Both the position numbers and the translations under genes were made by a program. Positions 52,936 through 61,293 of a DNA stretch of 64,000 nt are shown here, one piece after another. Source of the stretch: Geomonas agri (GTDB lineage Bacteria > Desulfobacterota > Desulfuromonadia > Geobacterales > Geobacteraceae). How positions within the stretch are numbered: the first letter of the stretch is position 1; the number at the start of each line of letters is the position of its first letter. The stretch lies in assembly GCF_020179605.1 (NCBI RefSeq), contig NZ_JAINZO010000001.1, positions 2,392,799 through 2,456,798 of the forward strand. Reading direction: 5' to 3'. Under the pieces are notes generated by a model that was not told the DNA's origin, searched no databases, and was given only the letters and a program-made list of their open reading frames with translations.

Positions 52936-54120
52936 ATGGAACTGCTGCTTGCGACATTTCTGGGCAAAGCAATCTGGATGTGGTTGGTTTTCGTGGCAGT
53001 GGTGGTGGCGCTTCTCGTGCTCGACCTGGGGGTGCTGCACAAGGACCAGCACGAGATTGGCGTCAAGGAGAGTCTCCTCCTCTCCTCGTTCTACATCACC
53101 ATAGCGCTGGCCTTCGGTGGGTGGATCTGGTTTGAGATGGGGCGGGAACCTGCCCTGGAATACCTGACCGGGTTCGTGGTGGAGAAATCGCTGGCGATGG
53201 ACAACATCTTCGTCATTGCTATGATCTTCTCCTTCTTCGCGGTTCCGCGCAAATATCAGCACCGGGTGCTCTTTTGGGGCATCTTGGGAGTGATTCTGCT
53301 GCGTGCCATCATGATCGCGCTCGGCGCTACCCTGGTTTCTCAATTCGGCTGGGTGCTGTACATCTTCGCGCTGTTTCTCGTGCTGACAGGGTACAAACTG
53401 CTGGTACTGACCGATGGGGCACAAGTGGTACTGGGGTCGCACCCGGCGGCACGTCCGGCTGCCGCCGCGCTCTGGCTGCTGGTCTGCGTCGTCCTCGGCT
53501 TCGCAGCACACGAAGGCATGGCACACAGCGCTGAAGGTATCGCAGTGCAGGGGACGGTGTACCTGTTAATTGCGGCAACCGCGCTCGCGGGGATCAAGAT
53601 CGCCTACCTAACCCACCAGGAAGAGAAGGATCTGGAAGGGAACCCGCTCTTGACGTGGCTGCGGCGCCACCTGCGCGTCACCGACTCCATCGAGGGGCAG
53701 GATTTCACGGTGCGGGTTCCGGATGCGAAGAGTGGGAAACTGACCACCTTCTTCACCCCGCTGTTCCTGACTCTCTTGATGATCGAGATCGCGGACGTGG
53801 TCTTCGCGGTGGACAGCGTCCCCGCCATATTCGCTATCACCACCGACCCGTACATCGTCTACACGTCGAACATCTTCGCCATCCTCGGACTGCGCGCCCT
53901 GTACTTCGCCCTCGCCGCCATGATGGCGCGCTTCGCCTACCTGAAGTACGCACTCTCACTGGTGCTCATCTTCATCGGCTCCAAGATCTTCATATCGGAT
54001 CTGATGGGGTGGCAGAAGTTCCCCGCCTCGTGGTCGCTGGCTGTTACCGTGACCCTGCTGGCCGGTGGCTTCGCCTATTCCATCTGGAAAACGCGCGACT
54101 CCGATGGCCGCGTCCGATGA
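52936..54120 (+). CDS. TerC/Alx-family membrane protein with extra transmembrane hairpin (likely Mn2+ exporter)
   Basis: 394 residues from ATG 52936 (GAGGTG upstream). TerC core: EKSLAMDNIFVIAMIF in the first half and IADVVFAVDSVPAIFAITTD in the second, the acidic metal-binding motifs. Alx/TerC proteins have about 320 residues. Here about 70 residues (159-228) are inserted between the helix ending TGYKLLVLT and EEKDLEGNP, adding two helices; the second, VYLLIAATALAGIKIAYLT, resembles the helix at 141-159. Preceded by a Mn2+ riboswitch, so Mn2+ efflux or metallation of exported proteins is the likely role. Confidence 0.9.
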   Translation: MELLLATFLGKAIWMWLVFVAVVVALLVLDLGVLHKDQHEIGVKESLLLSSFYITIALAFGGWIWFEMGREPALEYLTGFVVEKSLAMDNIFVIAMIFSFFAVPRKYQHRVLFWGILGVILLRAIMIALGATLVSQFGWVLYIFALFLVLTGYKLLVLTDGAQVVLGSHPAARPAAAALWLLVCVVLGFAAHEGMAHSAEGIAVQGTVYLLIAATALAGIKIAYLTHQEEKDLEGNPLLTWLRRHLRVTDSIEGQDFTVRVPDAKSGKLTTFFTPLFLTLLMIEIADVVFAVDSVPAIFAITTDPYIVYTSNIFAILGLRALYFALAAMMARFAYLKYALSLVLIFIGSKIFISDLMGWQKFPASWSLAVTVTLLAGGFAYSIWKTRDSDGRVR

Positions 54121-54126
54121 ACGGCA

Positions 54127-54159
54127 AGGGGGACTGGCCGCTACGCAGCCAGTCCCCCC
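54127..54159. repeat. AGGGGGACTGGC hairpin repeat, copy 4
   Basis: AGGGGGACTGGC (54127-54138) pairs perfectly with GCCAGTCCCCCT (54148-54159), 9-nt loop. Located between convergent terC and the monooxygenase gene. Confidence 0.8.
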
Positions 54160-54182
54160 TAAAACAGCCTCGCGTTCCGGCA

Positions 54183-54473
54183 CTACGCCAGTTCGGTCAT
54201 CTGGTTCACGGTCTTGTCACTGATCAGGTCGGCTACTGCCGCGACATAGGCCTTGAAGTGCGCCGAGTTCATGTGCTCCTCGAAAGCGGCATGATCCTTC
54301 CAGTTCTCATAGAAAACAAAGACTGCTGGATTGGCCTTGTCCTGGTGCAGGCGGTACTCGATGCACCCACTTTCCTGGCGGGTCGGTGCGAGCATCTTGA
54401 TGACTTCTGCTTTTACCCCCTCGATGCAGCCGTCCTTGGCCGTCAGTTTCGCCACTATAGTTACTTTTGACAT
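54183..54473 (-). CDS. Antibiotic biosynthesis monooxygenase (ABM/YgiN)-family protein
   Basis: 96 residues from ATG 54473 (MSKVTIVAKLTAKDG...; AAAGGGG upstream). Dimeric ferredoxin-like ABM fold: TRQESGCIEYRLHQDKANPAVFVFYENWKD, HMNSAHFKAYV. Related proteins are quinol monooxygenases or detoxifying enzymes. Substrate unknown. Confidence 0.88.
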   Translation of the reverse strand: MSKVTIVAKLTAKDGCIEGVKAEVIKMLAPTRQESGCIEYRLHQDKANPAVFVFYENWKDHAAFEEHMNSAHFKAYVAAVADLISDKTVNQMTELA

Positions 54474-54530
54474 TGTTATCCCCTTTGTTTTTGAAATGCC
54501 CCGGAGGGCGTCGAGTGTCATTGTAGCAGG

Positions 54531-55148
54531 TCAGGTCCGGGCGGCGGCGATGATCTCATCCAACGTGAGCCCGCGGTTGGCCCAGAGGGGGAGTTGATCG
54601 ACTGCGTCGAAGAAGGTGATCTCGTCGGCAAATTCCTGCTGCCAGGGGTTCCCGCCGGGAGCGAACTTGCCGCAGGGCACGAAGGTCACATAGCCGGGAT
54701 ACGCCTCGTCGACGTAATCGGGATCATGCTCGCCCGGCAACGGCGGCGAAGCCAGTTCCCCCTCCTTGATGGTCAGGGGGAAGAGCCAGCAGGCGGTCGG
54801 CTTGAAGGTCCACTTGTGCACCCCCAGCTCCATCGCAAACCCCTGCAGGAGGCACATGTGATCGCTGGTGGCGAAGACGCACCTAGTATGGTTGAAGTGG
54901 GCTGGGAAGGCATCCGAGGTGAAGGTAAAGGGACGGGTTGCGGTCTTTACCCCCTTGGTTCCGTCGGGCCAGGTCCCCTCGACGATGTACGCGGCGGGAA
55001 GAGTGTGGAAATGCTCCGGGTATCTCGCCACCACGGCCCGGATCAGTTCATCTTCCCCTGGCAGCAGGTAGACCCCGTCGTAGCAACAGAGCCCCTGGCA
55101 GGCAACCGGGTCACAGCCCTTGACCAGCATCGTCGTATCGTTGTCCAT
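54531..55148 (-). CDS. Cysteine-cluster protein (YkgJ/DUF3109-like)
   Basis: 205 residues. N-terminal CX4CX3CC (CDPVACQGLCC, Cys12, 17, 21, 22) and further cysteines in HTRCVF, HMCLLQG, TACWLFPL and VPCGK. Such clusters bind zinc or Fe-S. The family is widespread and uncharacterised. Downstream of tRNA-Leu, same strand. Confidence 0.75.
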   Translation of the reverse strand: MDNDTTMLVKGCDPVACQGLCCYDGVYLLPGEDELIRAVVARYPEHFHTLPAAYIVEGTWPDGTKGVKTATRPFTFTSDAFPAHFNHTRCVFATSDHMCLLQGFAMELGVHKWTFKPTACWLFPLTIKEGELASPPLPGEHDPDYVDEAYPGYVTFVPCGKFAPGGNPWQQEFADEITFFDAVDQLPLWANRGLTLDEIIAAART

Positions 55149-55172
55149 AGCTACTCGCGCGTTGCAAAGAAA

Positions 55173-55199
55173 AAGGGCTATGTGGTGAACATAGCCCTT
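55173..55199 (-). terminator. Terminator after tRNA-Leu
   Basis: AAGGGCTATGT (55173-55183) pairs with ACATAGCCCTT (55189-55199), 5-nt loop; on the minus strand TTTTTC follows. Confidence 0.85.
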
Positions 55200-55220
55200 C
55201 TTGCTGTTGTTGTTTTACCG

Positions 55221-55307
55221 TGGTGCCCGGAGCCGGGGTCGAACCGGCACGGCTGTGAGGCCGACGGATTTTAAGTCCGTTGCGTCTACCAATTCCGCCA
55301 TCCGGGC
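55221..55307 (-). tRNA. tRNA-Leu (anticodon UAA)
   Basis: 87 nt with encoded CCA (55221-55223). Acceptor stem GCCCGGA/TCCGGGC, long variable arm typical of leucine tRNA, T-arm GGTTCGACCCC. Anticodon loop CTTAAAA between ACGGA and TCCGT gives UAA, reading UUA/UUG. Confidence 0.96.
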
Positions 55308-55328
55308 CGATCCCGTCGTTGCTTGCTG

Positions 55329-55610
55329 CTAAAGGTTGTTCACGCGCTCCCGCAGATCTTTCCCGGTCTTGAAGAACGGGGTCTTCTTGCTCGGGATGCT
55401 GACGATTTCGCCGCTCTTCGGATTCCTCGCCTCGCGCGGTTCGCGGTCACGGATGGTGAAGCTGCCGAAGCCGCGGATCTCAACCTTGTCACCGTTGGTG
55501 AGAGCCTCGCTCATGGCGTCGAACACCATGGAGACCACAGCCTCGGAATCCTTGCGGGTCAGAGCGCCGCGTACTTCCACCAGTTTGTCGATCAATTCGC
55601 TCTTAGTCAT
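55329..55610 (-). CDS. ihfB: Integration host factor beta subunit
   Basis: 93 residues of the HU/IHF family. MTKSELIDKLVEVRG start, VEIRGFGSFTIRDREPREARNPKSGE (DNA-bending arm with the intercalating Pro), and a C-terminal FKTGKDLRERV. Downstream of rpsA, as ihfB is in Escherichia coli, supporting IHF-beta over HU. Confidence 0.9.
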   Translation of the reverse strand: MTKSELIDKLVEVRGALTRKDSEAVVSMVFDAMSEALTNGDKVEIRGFGSFTIRDREPREARNPKSGEIVSIPSKKTPFFKTGKDLRERVNNL

Positions 55611-55664
55611 GTAAACACCTCAAATATAAATCTATAAGATTATTCAGTCGGCGAAGTGACTGGT

Positions 55665-57419
55665 CTATTCCTCAGTGCTCTTCTTCAGCTTCTCCTTGAG
55701 GAGATCGCCGAAGCTGGAGGTTGCCTCACCCTGGCTCCCCATGTAGGAGGCCATTTCGGCTTTCTCCATTGCGGTCTGCAGCGCCTTGATGGAGAGGGCG
55801 ATCTTCTTCTCGACCATATCCACGTTCAGCACCACTGCCTCGAGCTCGTCGCCCACGTTGGCGAAGTCTTTCGGAGAGGCGACCTTCTCGTAGGAGATCT
55901 CCGAGACGTGGATCAGACCTTCGATTCCTTCCTCGATCTCTACGAAGATGCCGAAGTCGGTCACGGAGGTTACCTTGCCCTTGACCTTGGAGCCAGGCTT
56001 GTACTTCCTGGGGATTTCTTCCCACGGATCCTGAACCAGCTGCTTGATGCCCAGGGAGAGGCGCTCGTTCTCGACGTCGATGTTGAGAACCACGGCCTGC
56101 ACGGTCTGGCCTTTGCTGAACAGCTCGCCCGGGTGCTTGACGCGGCGGGTCCAGGAGATGTCGGAGACGTGAACCAAGCCATCGATGCCGTCTTCGATAC
56201 CGATGAAGACGCCGAAGTCGGTGATGTTCTTGATCTGGCCTTCGATCTTGGTGCCGACCGGGTAACGCTCGCCGATCACGGTCCAAGGGTTGACCTCGGT
56301 CTGCTTGAGGCCCAGGGAGATCCTGCGGTTGCCCGGATCGACGCCCAGGATCACCGCCTCGACTTCCTCACCTACCTTGAGGATTTCGGACGGGTGACGC
56401 ACGCGACGGGTCCAGGACATCTCGGAGACGTGTACCAGGCCTTCGATGCCGTCCTCGAGGGAGATGAATGCGCCGTAGTCGGTGAGGCTGACGACCTTGC
56501 CGCTTACGCGCTCGCCTTCCTGGTAGCGGTCGGCAACGTTGAGCCACGGATCGGGCACGGTCTGCTTGAGGCCCAGGGAGATCTTCCCTTTCTCGCGGTC
56601 GTACTTGAGCACCATGACCTTCACGGTGTCGCCTACCTTGACCATTTCGGACGGGTGGCCGAGGCGGCCCCAGGACATGTCGGTGACGTGCAGCAGGCCG
56701 TCTACGCCGCCCAGGTCGACGAACGCGCCGTACTCGGCGATGTTTTTCACTACGCCGTTGACGACATCGCCTTCCTTCAGGGTGGCCAGGGTCTCGGTCC
56801 TTGCCTTGTCGCGCTCTTCCTCGAGCAGCACGCGGCGGGACAGCACCAGGTTGCCACGCTTCCTGTTCAGCTTGAGGATGCGGAACTCGTAGGTCTGGCC
56901 GATGAAGCGATCCATGTTGCCGCCGGGACGCAGGTCAACCTGCGAAGCCGGGAGGAATGCCTCCACGCCGACATCGACGGTCATGCCGCCCTTCACCTTG
57001 CCGGTGATCTTGCCTTCGATGGTGCCGCCTTCGCCGGCAGCGGCGATGGCTTCCCAGGCAACCTGGGAATCGGCTTTCTTCTTGGAGAGGACCATGTGGC
57101 CGCGGATGTTCTCACCGCGCTCGAAGTAGACGTTGACTTCGTCGCCGACCTTGACGGTCAGTTCGCCGTTCTCGTCGATGAACTCGGCGATGCGGATGGC
57201 GCCCTCGGACTTGTAGCCGACGTCAACCAGTACCACGTCCTGCTCGATCTGAACCACGACCGCCTTGACGACTTCGCCGCTCTGCGGCTGCCTCAGACTG
57301 TCCTGGAAAAGGTCAGCAAACTCGCCACCCATTTCTGCCTGGTCCAGCTCCTCGTCATTATCGTGTAACCGCCTAATCGGCATATCTTTTTTCTTGAACG
57401 TACGTTTTTCATCACCCAT
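55665..57419 (-). CDS. rpsA: 30S ribosomal protein S1
   Basis: 584 residues with six S1 domains: two divergent ribosome-binding ones (VVVQIEQDVVLVDVGYKSEG, ITGKVKGGMTVDVGVEAFLP), then four RNA-binding repeats of the type VSLTDYGAFISLEDGIEGLVHVSEMSW. Delivers mRNA to the 30S subunit. Followed by ihfB, preceded by ispH. Confidence 0.96.
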   Translation of the reverse strand: MGDEKRTFKKKDMPIRRLHDNDEELDQAEMGGEFADLFQDSLRQPQSGEVVKAVVVQIEQDVVLVDVGYKSEGAIRIAEFIDENGELTVKVGDEVNVYFERGENIRGHMVLSKKKADSQVAWEAIAAAGEGGTIEGKITGKVKGGMTVDVGVEAFLPASQVDLRPGGNMDRFIGQTYEFRILKLNRKRGNLVLSRRVLLEEERDKARTETLATLKEGDVVNGVVKNIAEYGAFVDLGGVDGLLHVTDMSWGRLGHPSEMVKVGDTVKVMVLKYDREKGKISLGLKQTVPDPWLNVADRYQEGERVSGKVVSLTDYGAFISLEDGIEGLVHVSEMSWTRRVRHPSEILKVGEEVEAVILGVDPGNRRISLGLKQTEVNPWTVIGERYPVGTKIEGQIKNITDFGVFIGIEDGIDGLVHVSDISWTRRVKHPGELFSKGQTVQAVVLNIDVENERLSLGIKQLVQDPWEEIPRKYKPGSKVKGKVTSVTDFGIFVEIEEGIEGLIHVSEISYEKVASPKDFANVGDELEAVVLNVDMVEKKIALSIKALQTAMEKAEMASYMGSQGEATSSFGDLLKEKLKKSTEE

Positions 57420-57487
57420 TGAAACTGTTACCCCCTCGTGTAATCTCCATATAAAATCGAGCTAATTTAGCACATCGGACAAAAATA

Positions 57488-58339
57488 TCAACCTATTTTA
57501 TCCTTGTCGATGGCCGAAATTCTTTCCGTAACTTCGTCGATCAACCACTTCGGCGTCGACGCCCCCGCTGTCACCCCGACCCGCTGCACCCCCTCGAACC
57601 AGGCTGGGTCGATCTGGCCGGCGGACTCGATGTGGTGAGTGCGCGGCAAAAGCTCGCGGCAGATCTGGGCCAGGCGCCTGGTGTTGGCGCTGTTGAACCC
57701 GCCGATAACGATCATGCAGTCCACCTCGCCGGCGAGCTTCTTGGTCTCGTCCTGGCGCACCGCGGTGGCGTCGCAGATGGTGTTGTAGACCCGGGTCTCG
57801 CCGCCGCGGGCGAGGCAGGCCGCTACCACCTCGTTCAGGTGTTCGAAGGACTGCGTCGTCTGCGCCACCACACCCATCTTGGCCATGCGCGGCAGCCTCT
57901 CGACGTCCTTACCGGAGCTGACCACGTAGACCCGGCCGGTGGCATAAGAAACGATCCCCTGGACCTCGGGATGGACCGCGTCGCCGACCACGACCACGTC
58001 GTACCCTTCCCTGGAGAGGGTCGCCACGTGCTCCTGTGCCTTCTTCACGAAGGGGCAGGTGGCGTCGACGATCTCGAGGTTGGCGCGCACCGCGGCCTCC
58101 AACTCTTCGGCGGCGACGCCGTGGGAGCGGATGATCACGGTGCTGCCGTGTTTGATCTCGCCAACGTCCTCGACCGATTTCACCCCCATCTCCTCGAGCC
58201 GCTGCACCACCTGCGGCGAGTGGATGATCGGCCCCAGGGTGCACGTATCGCCCCCCTTGGAGGCCGCGTCGAAGGCGAGATGGGTCGCCCTTTTCACCCC
58301 GAAGCAAAAACCTGCGTGTTTGGCCAGTATCACTTCCAT
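57488..58339 (-). CDS. ispH: 4-hydroxy-3-methylbut-2-enyl diphosphate reductase
   Basis: 283 residues. Three cluster cysteines in AGFCFGVKRA, DATCPFV and NTICDAT, with the HSPQV and TQSFEHL motifs. Last step of the MEP isoprenoid pathway (HMBPP to IPP/DMAPP), using a [4Fe-4S] cluster. 2 nt after cmk; fusion of ispH to S1 occurs elsewhere, but the two are separate here. Confidence 0.96.
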   Translation of the reverse strand: MEVILAKHAGFCFGVKRATHLAFDAASKGGDTCTLGPIIHSPQVVQRLEEMGVKSVEDVGEIKHGSTVIIRSHGVAAEELEAAVRANLEIVDATCPFVKKAQEHVATLSREGYDVVVVGDAVHPEVQGIVSYATGRVYVVSSGKDVERLPRMAKMGVVAQTTQSFEHLNEVVAACLARGGETRVYNTICDATAVRQDETKKLAGEVDCMIVIGGFNSANTRRLAQICRELLPRTHHIESAGQIDPAWFEGVQRVGVTAGASTPKWLIDEVTERISAIDKDKIG

Positions 58340-58341
58340 GG

Positions 58342-59043
58342 TTACCCCTTGTCGTCCTGCGCCAGGCGCGCACGTACGGCGTTTTCCATGACGGTCAGTA
58401 CCTCCTCGATGGAGAGGCTGGTGGAGTCGATGGCAAGCGCGTCATCGGCCTGCCTGAGCGGAGCGTGCTCGCGCCCCTCGTCCTGCCGGTCGCGCTGGAT
58501 CACCTTGGCGATGGTTTCCTCGAGCGTCGCCTGATCGCCGCGCGCGGCAAGCTCGAGATAGCGGCGGCGGCCGCGCTCTTCGGCGCTCGCCGAGAGGAAG
58601 AACTTCACTTCGGCATCGGGGAAGACCACGGTGCCAATGTCACGCCCCTCCAGGATGACGCCCCCCTTGGCCCCCATGGCGCGCTGCATGGTCAAAAGCG
58701 CCTCGCGCACCGGCTTTCGGGCCGAGATGGCGGAGGTGAGCAGGCCTATCTCCTCGGTGCGGATCTCGGTGGATACGTCCTCGCCGTTGGCAAGCACGCG
58801 GCAGCTCTCGCCGTCCCTCACGAAGGTGACCTCCAGGCCACGGCAGAGCTCGGCAAGTCCGGCGTCGTCATCGCTGGAGATGCCGGCGCGCTTGGACATG
58901 AGGGCTACCGCGCGGAACATGGCGCCGGTGTCAATGTGAATGTAACCGAGGCGCTGGGCCAAAAGCTTGGTTAGGCTGCTCTTGCCCGCCCCGGAGGGTC
59001 CGTCTATGGCAACGATGACGCCATTTTCTCTTACTGCACTCAA
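58342..59043 (-). CDS. cmk: Cytidylate kinase
   Basis: 233 residues. P-loop IDGPSGAGKSS, HIDTGAMFRAVAL, EGRDIGTVVFPDAEVKFFL. Phosphorylates CMP/dCMP. ATG overlaps the aroA stop by 4 nt. Confidence 0.96.
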   Translation of the reverse strand: MSAVRENGVIVAIDGPSGAGKSSLTKLLAQRLGYIHIDTGAMFRAVALMSKRAGISSDDDAGLAELCRGLEVTFVRDGESCRVLANGEDVSTEIRTEEIGLLTSAISARKPVREALLTMQRAMGAKGGVILEGRDIGTVVFPDAEVKFFLSASAEERGRRRYLELAARGDQATLEETIAKVIQRDRQDEGREHAPLRQADDALAIDSTSLSIEEVLTVMENAVRARLAQDDKG

Positions 59044-60329
59044 CGCTGTACTACCCCCTCGAGAAGTTCACGGAAGCCGGGGAACGATGTGGCGATGCAG
59101 TCGACGTCGGAGATAGTGGTTTCCCCCTGTGCGACCAGCCCTGCCACCATCATGGACATGGCGATCCTGTGATCGCCGAAGCTGTCGGCGGCGCAGCCCT
59201 TGAGGGCGGATACGCCGGTGATTTCCATGCCGTCGGGGGTCTCCACCACGGTTACCCCGGCCCGCCTGAGATTGTCGGCCATGGCCTTGATACGGTCGGT
59301 TTCCTTGACCCGCAACTCCTCCGCGCCGCTTACCACGGTAGTCCCCTGGGCGAGAGCTGCTGCGATACAGATGGACGGGAATTCGTCGATGGCGCGCGGT
59401 ACCACTTCGCCCGAGATCGCCATGGCCTTCAACTGAGCGTGGCGCACCCGGATATCCGCCACCGGCTCGCCGGTCTCGTCGCGCTCGTTCAAAAGCTCAA
59501 GGTCCGCCCCCATCCCCTTGAGGATGTCGATGATGCCGGTGCGGGTCGGGTTGATGCCGACCCCCTTGATGAGCAGTTCCGCACCCGGGACGATGGATGC
59601 CGCGACCATGAAGAAGGCGGCCGAGGAGATGTCGCCCGGGACGACGATGTCACGTCCGGTCAGTTCGGCGCCGCCGCGCACCTTGACGCCGCCGGGAAAG
59701 GTCTCGACGTTAGCGCCGAATGCGCGCAGCATCCGCTCCGAGTGGTCGCGGGACAGGTGCGGCTCGCGCACCACGGTCTCACCCTCGGCGTAGAGTCCGG
59801 CCAGCATGATGGCGGACTTCACCTGGGCGCTGGAAACCGGGGAGTCATACTCGATCCCTTTCAGCTTGGATCCCTGGATGGCGAGGGGGGCCTTTTCGCC
59901 GCCGGCGCGGCCGCCGATGCGGGCGCCCATCTTGGAGAGCGGGCCGACCACGCGTTTCATGGGGCGGGCGCGCAGGTACTTGTCGCCGGAGAGGACCGAG
60001 AAGAAGCTCTGGCCGGCCAACAGGCCGGTGAGAAGCCTCATCGAGGTGCCGGAGTTGCCGCAGTCCAGGACATCCGTCGGCTCCTCGAGTCCGTGCAGCC
60101 CCTTGCCCACGATGGTCACCGTCTCGCCGTCGTCGTCAATCTGCACCCCCATGGCGCGGAACGCCTCCAGGGTGGCCAGGGCATCCTCGCCGCGCAGAAA
60201 GCCGGAGACCTTGGTCACGCCGTTGGCGATGGAGCCGAACATGATGGAGCGGTGCGATATGGACTTGTCGCCCGGGACGCGGATCTCGCCGCGCACGCTC
60301 TTGGCGGGTTGAACGGTGTAGCTTTGCAT
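59040..60329 (-). CDS. aroA: 5-enolpyruvylshikimate-3-phosphate synthase
   Basis: 429 residues. GDKSISHR, NSGTSMRLLTGLLAGQ, LRARPMKRV and KETDRI motifs. Shikimate pathway step that joins PEP and shikimate-3-phosphate. 90 nt after tyrA. Confidence 0.97.
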   Translation of the reverse strand: MQSYTVQPAKSVRGEIRVPGDKSISHRSIMFGSIANGVTKVSGFLRGEDALATLEAFRAMGVQIDDDGETVTIVGKGLHGLEEPTDVLDCGNSGTSMRLLTGLLAGQSFFSVLSGDKYLRARPMKRVVGPLSKMGARIGGRAGGEKAPLAIQGSKLKGIEYDSPVSSAQVKSAIMLAGLYAEGETVVREPHLSRDHSERMLRAFGANVETFPGGVKVRGGAELTGRDIVVPGDISSAAFFMVAASIVPGAELLIKGVGINPTRTGIIDILKGMGADLELLNERDETGEPVADIRVRHAQLKAMAISGEVVPRAIDEFPSICIAAALAQGTTVVSGAEELRVKETDRIKAMADNLRRAGVTVVETPDGMEITGVSALKGCAADSFGDHRIAMSMMVAGLVAQGETTISDVDCIATSFPGFRELLEGVVQR

Positions 60330-60419
60330 GAAACACCTCGTATTTTTGTCGGACCTAGTCAGGCCTGTCGTCCTGGTCTGACTGGCCGGACCATCGGATT
60401 TGCCGCCTGCAGCCCGCCG

Positions 60420-61280
60420 CTAGAGAATGGCGTCCCGCTTCTGCTTGGAGTTCAGGAAGAACGCCTGCAGGCCATCGGCATCGCCCTCGTTCACCAGCGT
60501 GCGCAGTTTCTCCAGGTACACGGAGAAAAAGTCCATCATCTCCAGGATCGCCTCACGGTTGGTGAGGGCGATGTCGCGCCACATGACCGGGTCGGACGAT
60601 GCGATCCGGGTGAAATCCCTGAACCCGCCGGCGGAAAAGGAAAGCAGGTCCCCGCCGAAACGGTCGTAGCCACCCACGGCGTTCACCAGTGAGTAGGCCA
60701 CCATGTGCGGCAGGTGCGAAATGGCGGCAACCACCCGGTCGTGCTGCACGGGATCCATGAGCGGTACAGTGGAACCGGCCACCTTCCAAAGCTCGACCAC
60801 CTTTTCCAACGCCCGCGGATCGGTGTTGGCGGTGGGGGTGACGATGCAGCGCCTTCCCACGTACAGGGTTGAGAACGAGGCCTCGACGCCGGAGTGCTCG
60901 GTCCCCGCGATGGGGTGCCCACCGACGAAGAAGGTCCCTTCCGGCATGAGCGGCTCACACGCCGACACCACGGTCTCCTTGACGCTGCCGCCGTCGGTGA
61001 CGATGCAGCCGGGAGCCAGGTAAGGCGCAATCTCGGCAACCACTTTGGGTATGGTGCAGACCGGCGTGGCGATGAACACCAAATCGGCCCCAGCCACCCC
61101 TTCCCTGGCGTCGGTGGTGTAGCTATCCAGAACGCCCAGTTCAACGCCGCGCTTCAGGTTTGCTTCGCCGCGGCCCACGCCGACCACCTCGTCCACGGCA
61201 CCCTTTTCACGCAACACGCGGGCCAGGGAGCCGCCGATCAGGCCTACGCCGATGACGACCATCTTCTTGAACTGGACCAT
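60420..61280 (-). CDS. tyrA: Prephenate dehydrogenase
   Basis: 286 residues. NAD-binding GVGLIGGSLARVLR, then the catalytic HPIAGTEHSGVEAS. Converts prephenate to 4-hydroxyphenylpyruvate. No ACT or chorismate mutase domain attached. 13 nt after pheA. Confidence 0.95.
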   Translation of the reverse strand: MVQFKKMVVIGVGLIGGSLARVLREKGAVDEVVGVGRGEANLKRGVELGVLDSYTTDAREGVAGADLVFIATPVCTIPKVVAEIAPYLAPGCIVTDGGSVKETVVSACEPLMPEGTFFVGGHPIAGTEHSGVEASFSTLYVGRRCIVTPTANTDPRALEKVVELWKVAGSTVPLMDPVQHDRVVAAISHLPHMVAYSLVNAVGGYDRFGGDLLSFSAGGFRDFTRIASSDPVMWRDIALTNREAILEMMDFFSVYLEKLRTLVNEGDADGLQAFFLNSKQKRDAIL

Positions 61281-61293
61281 TGCTAGATCCCCC

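Noticed and set aside
55656-57368. A 570-codon frame antisense to rpsA
   Set aside because: The six S1 repeats on the sense strand account for the periodic, open antisense frame.
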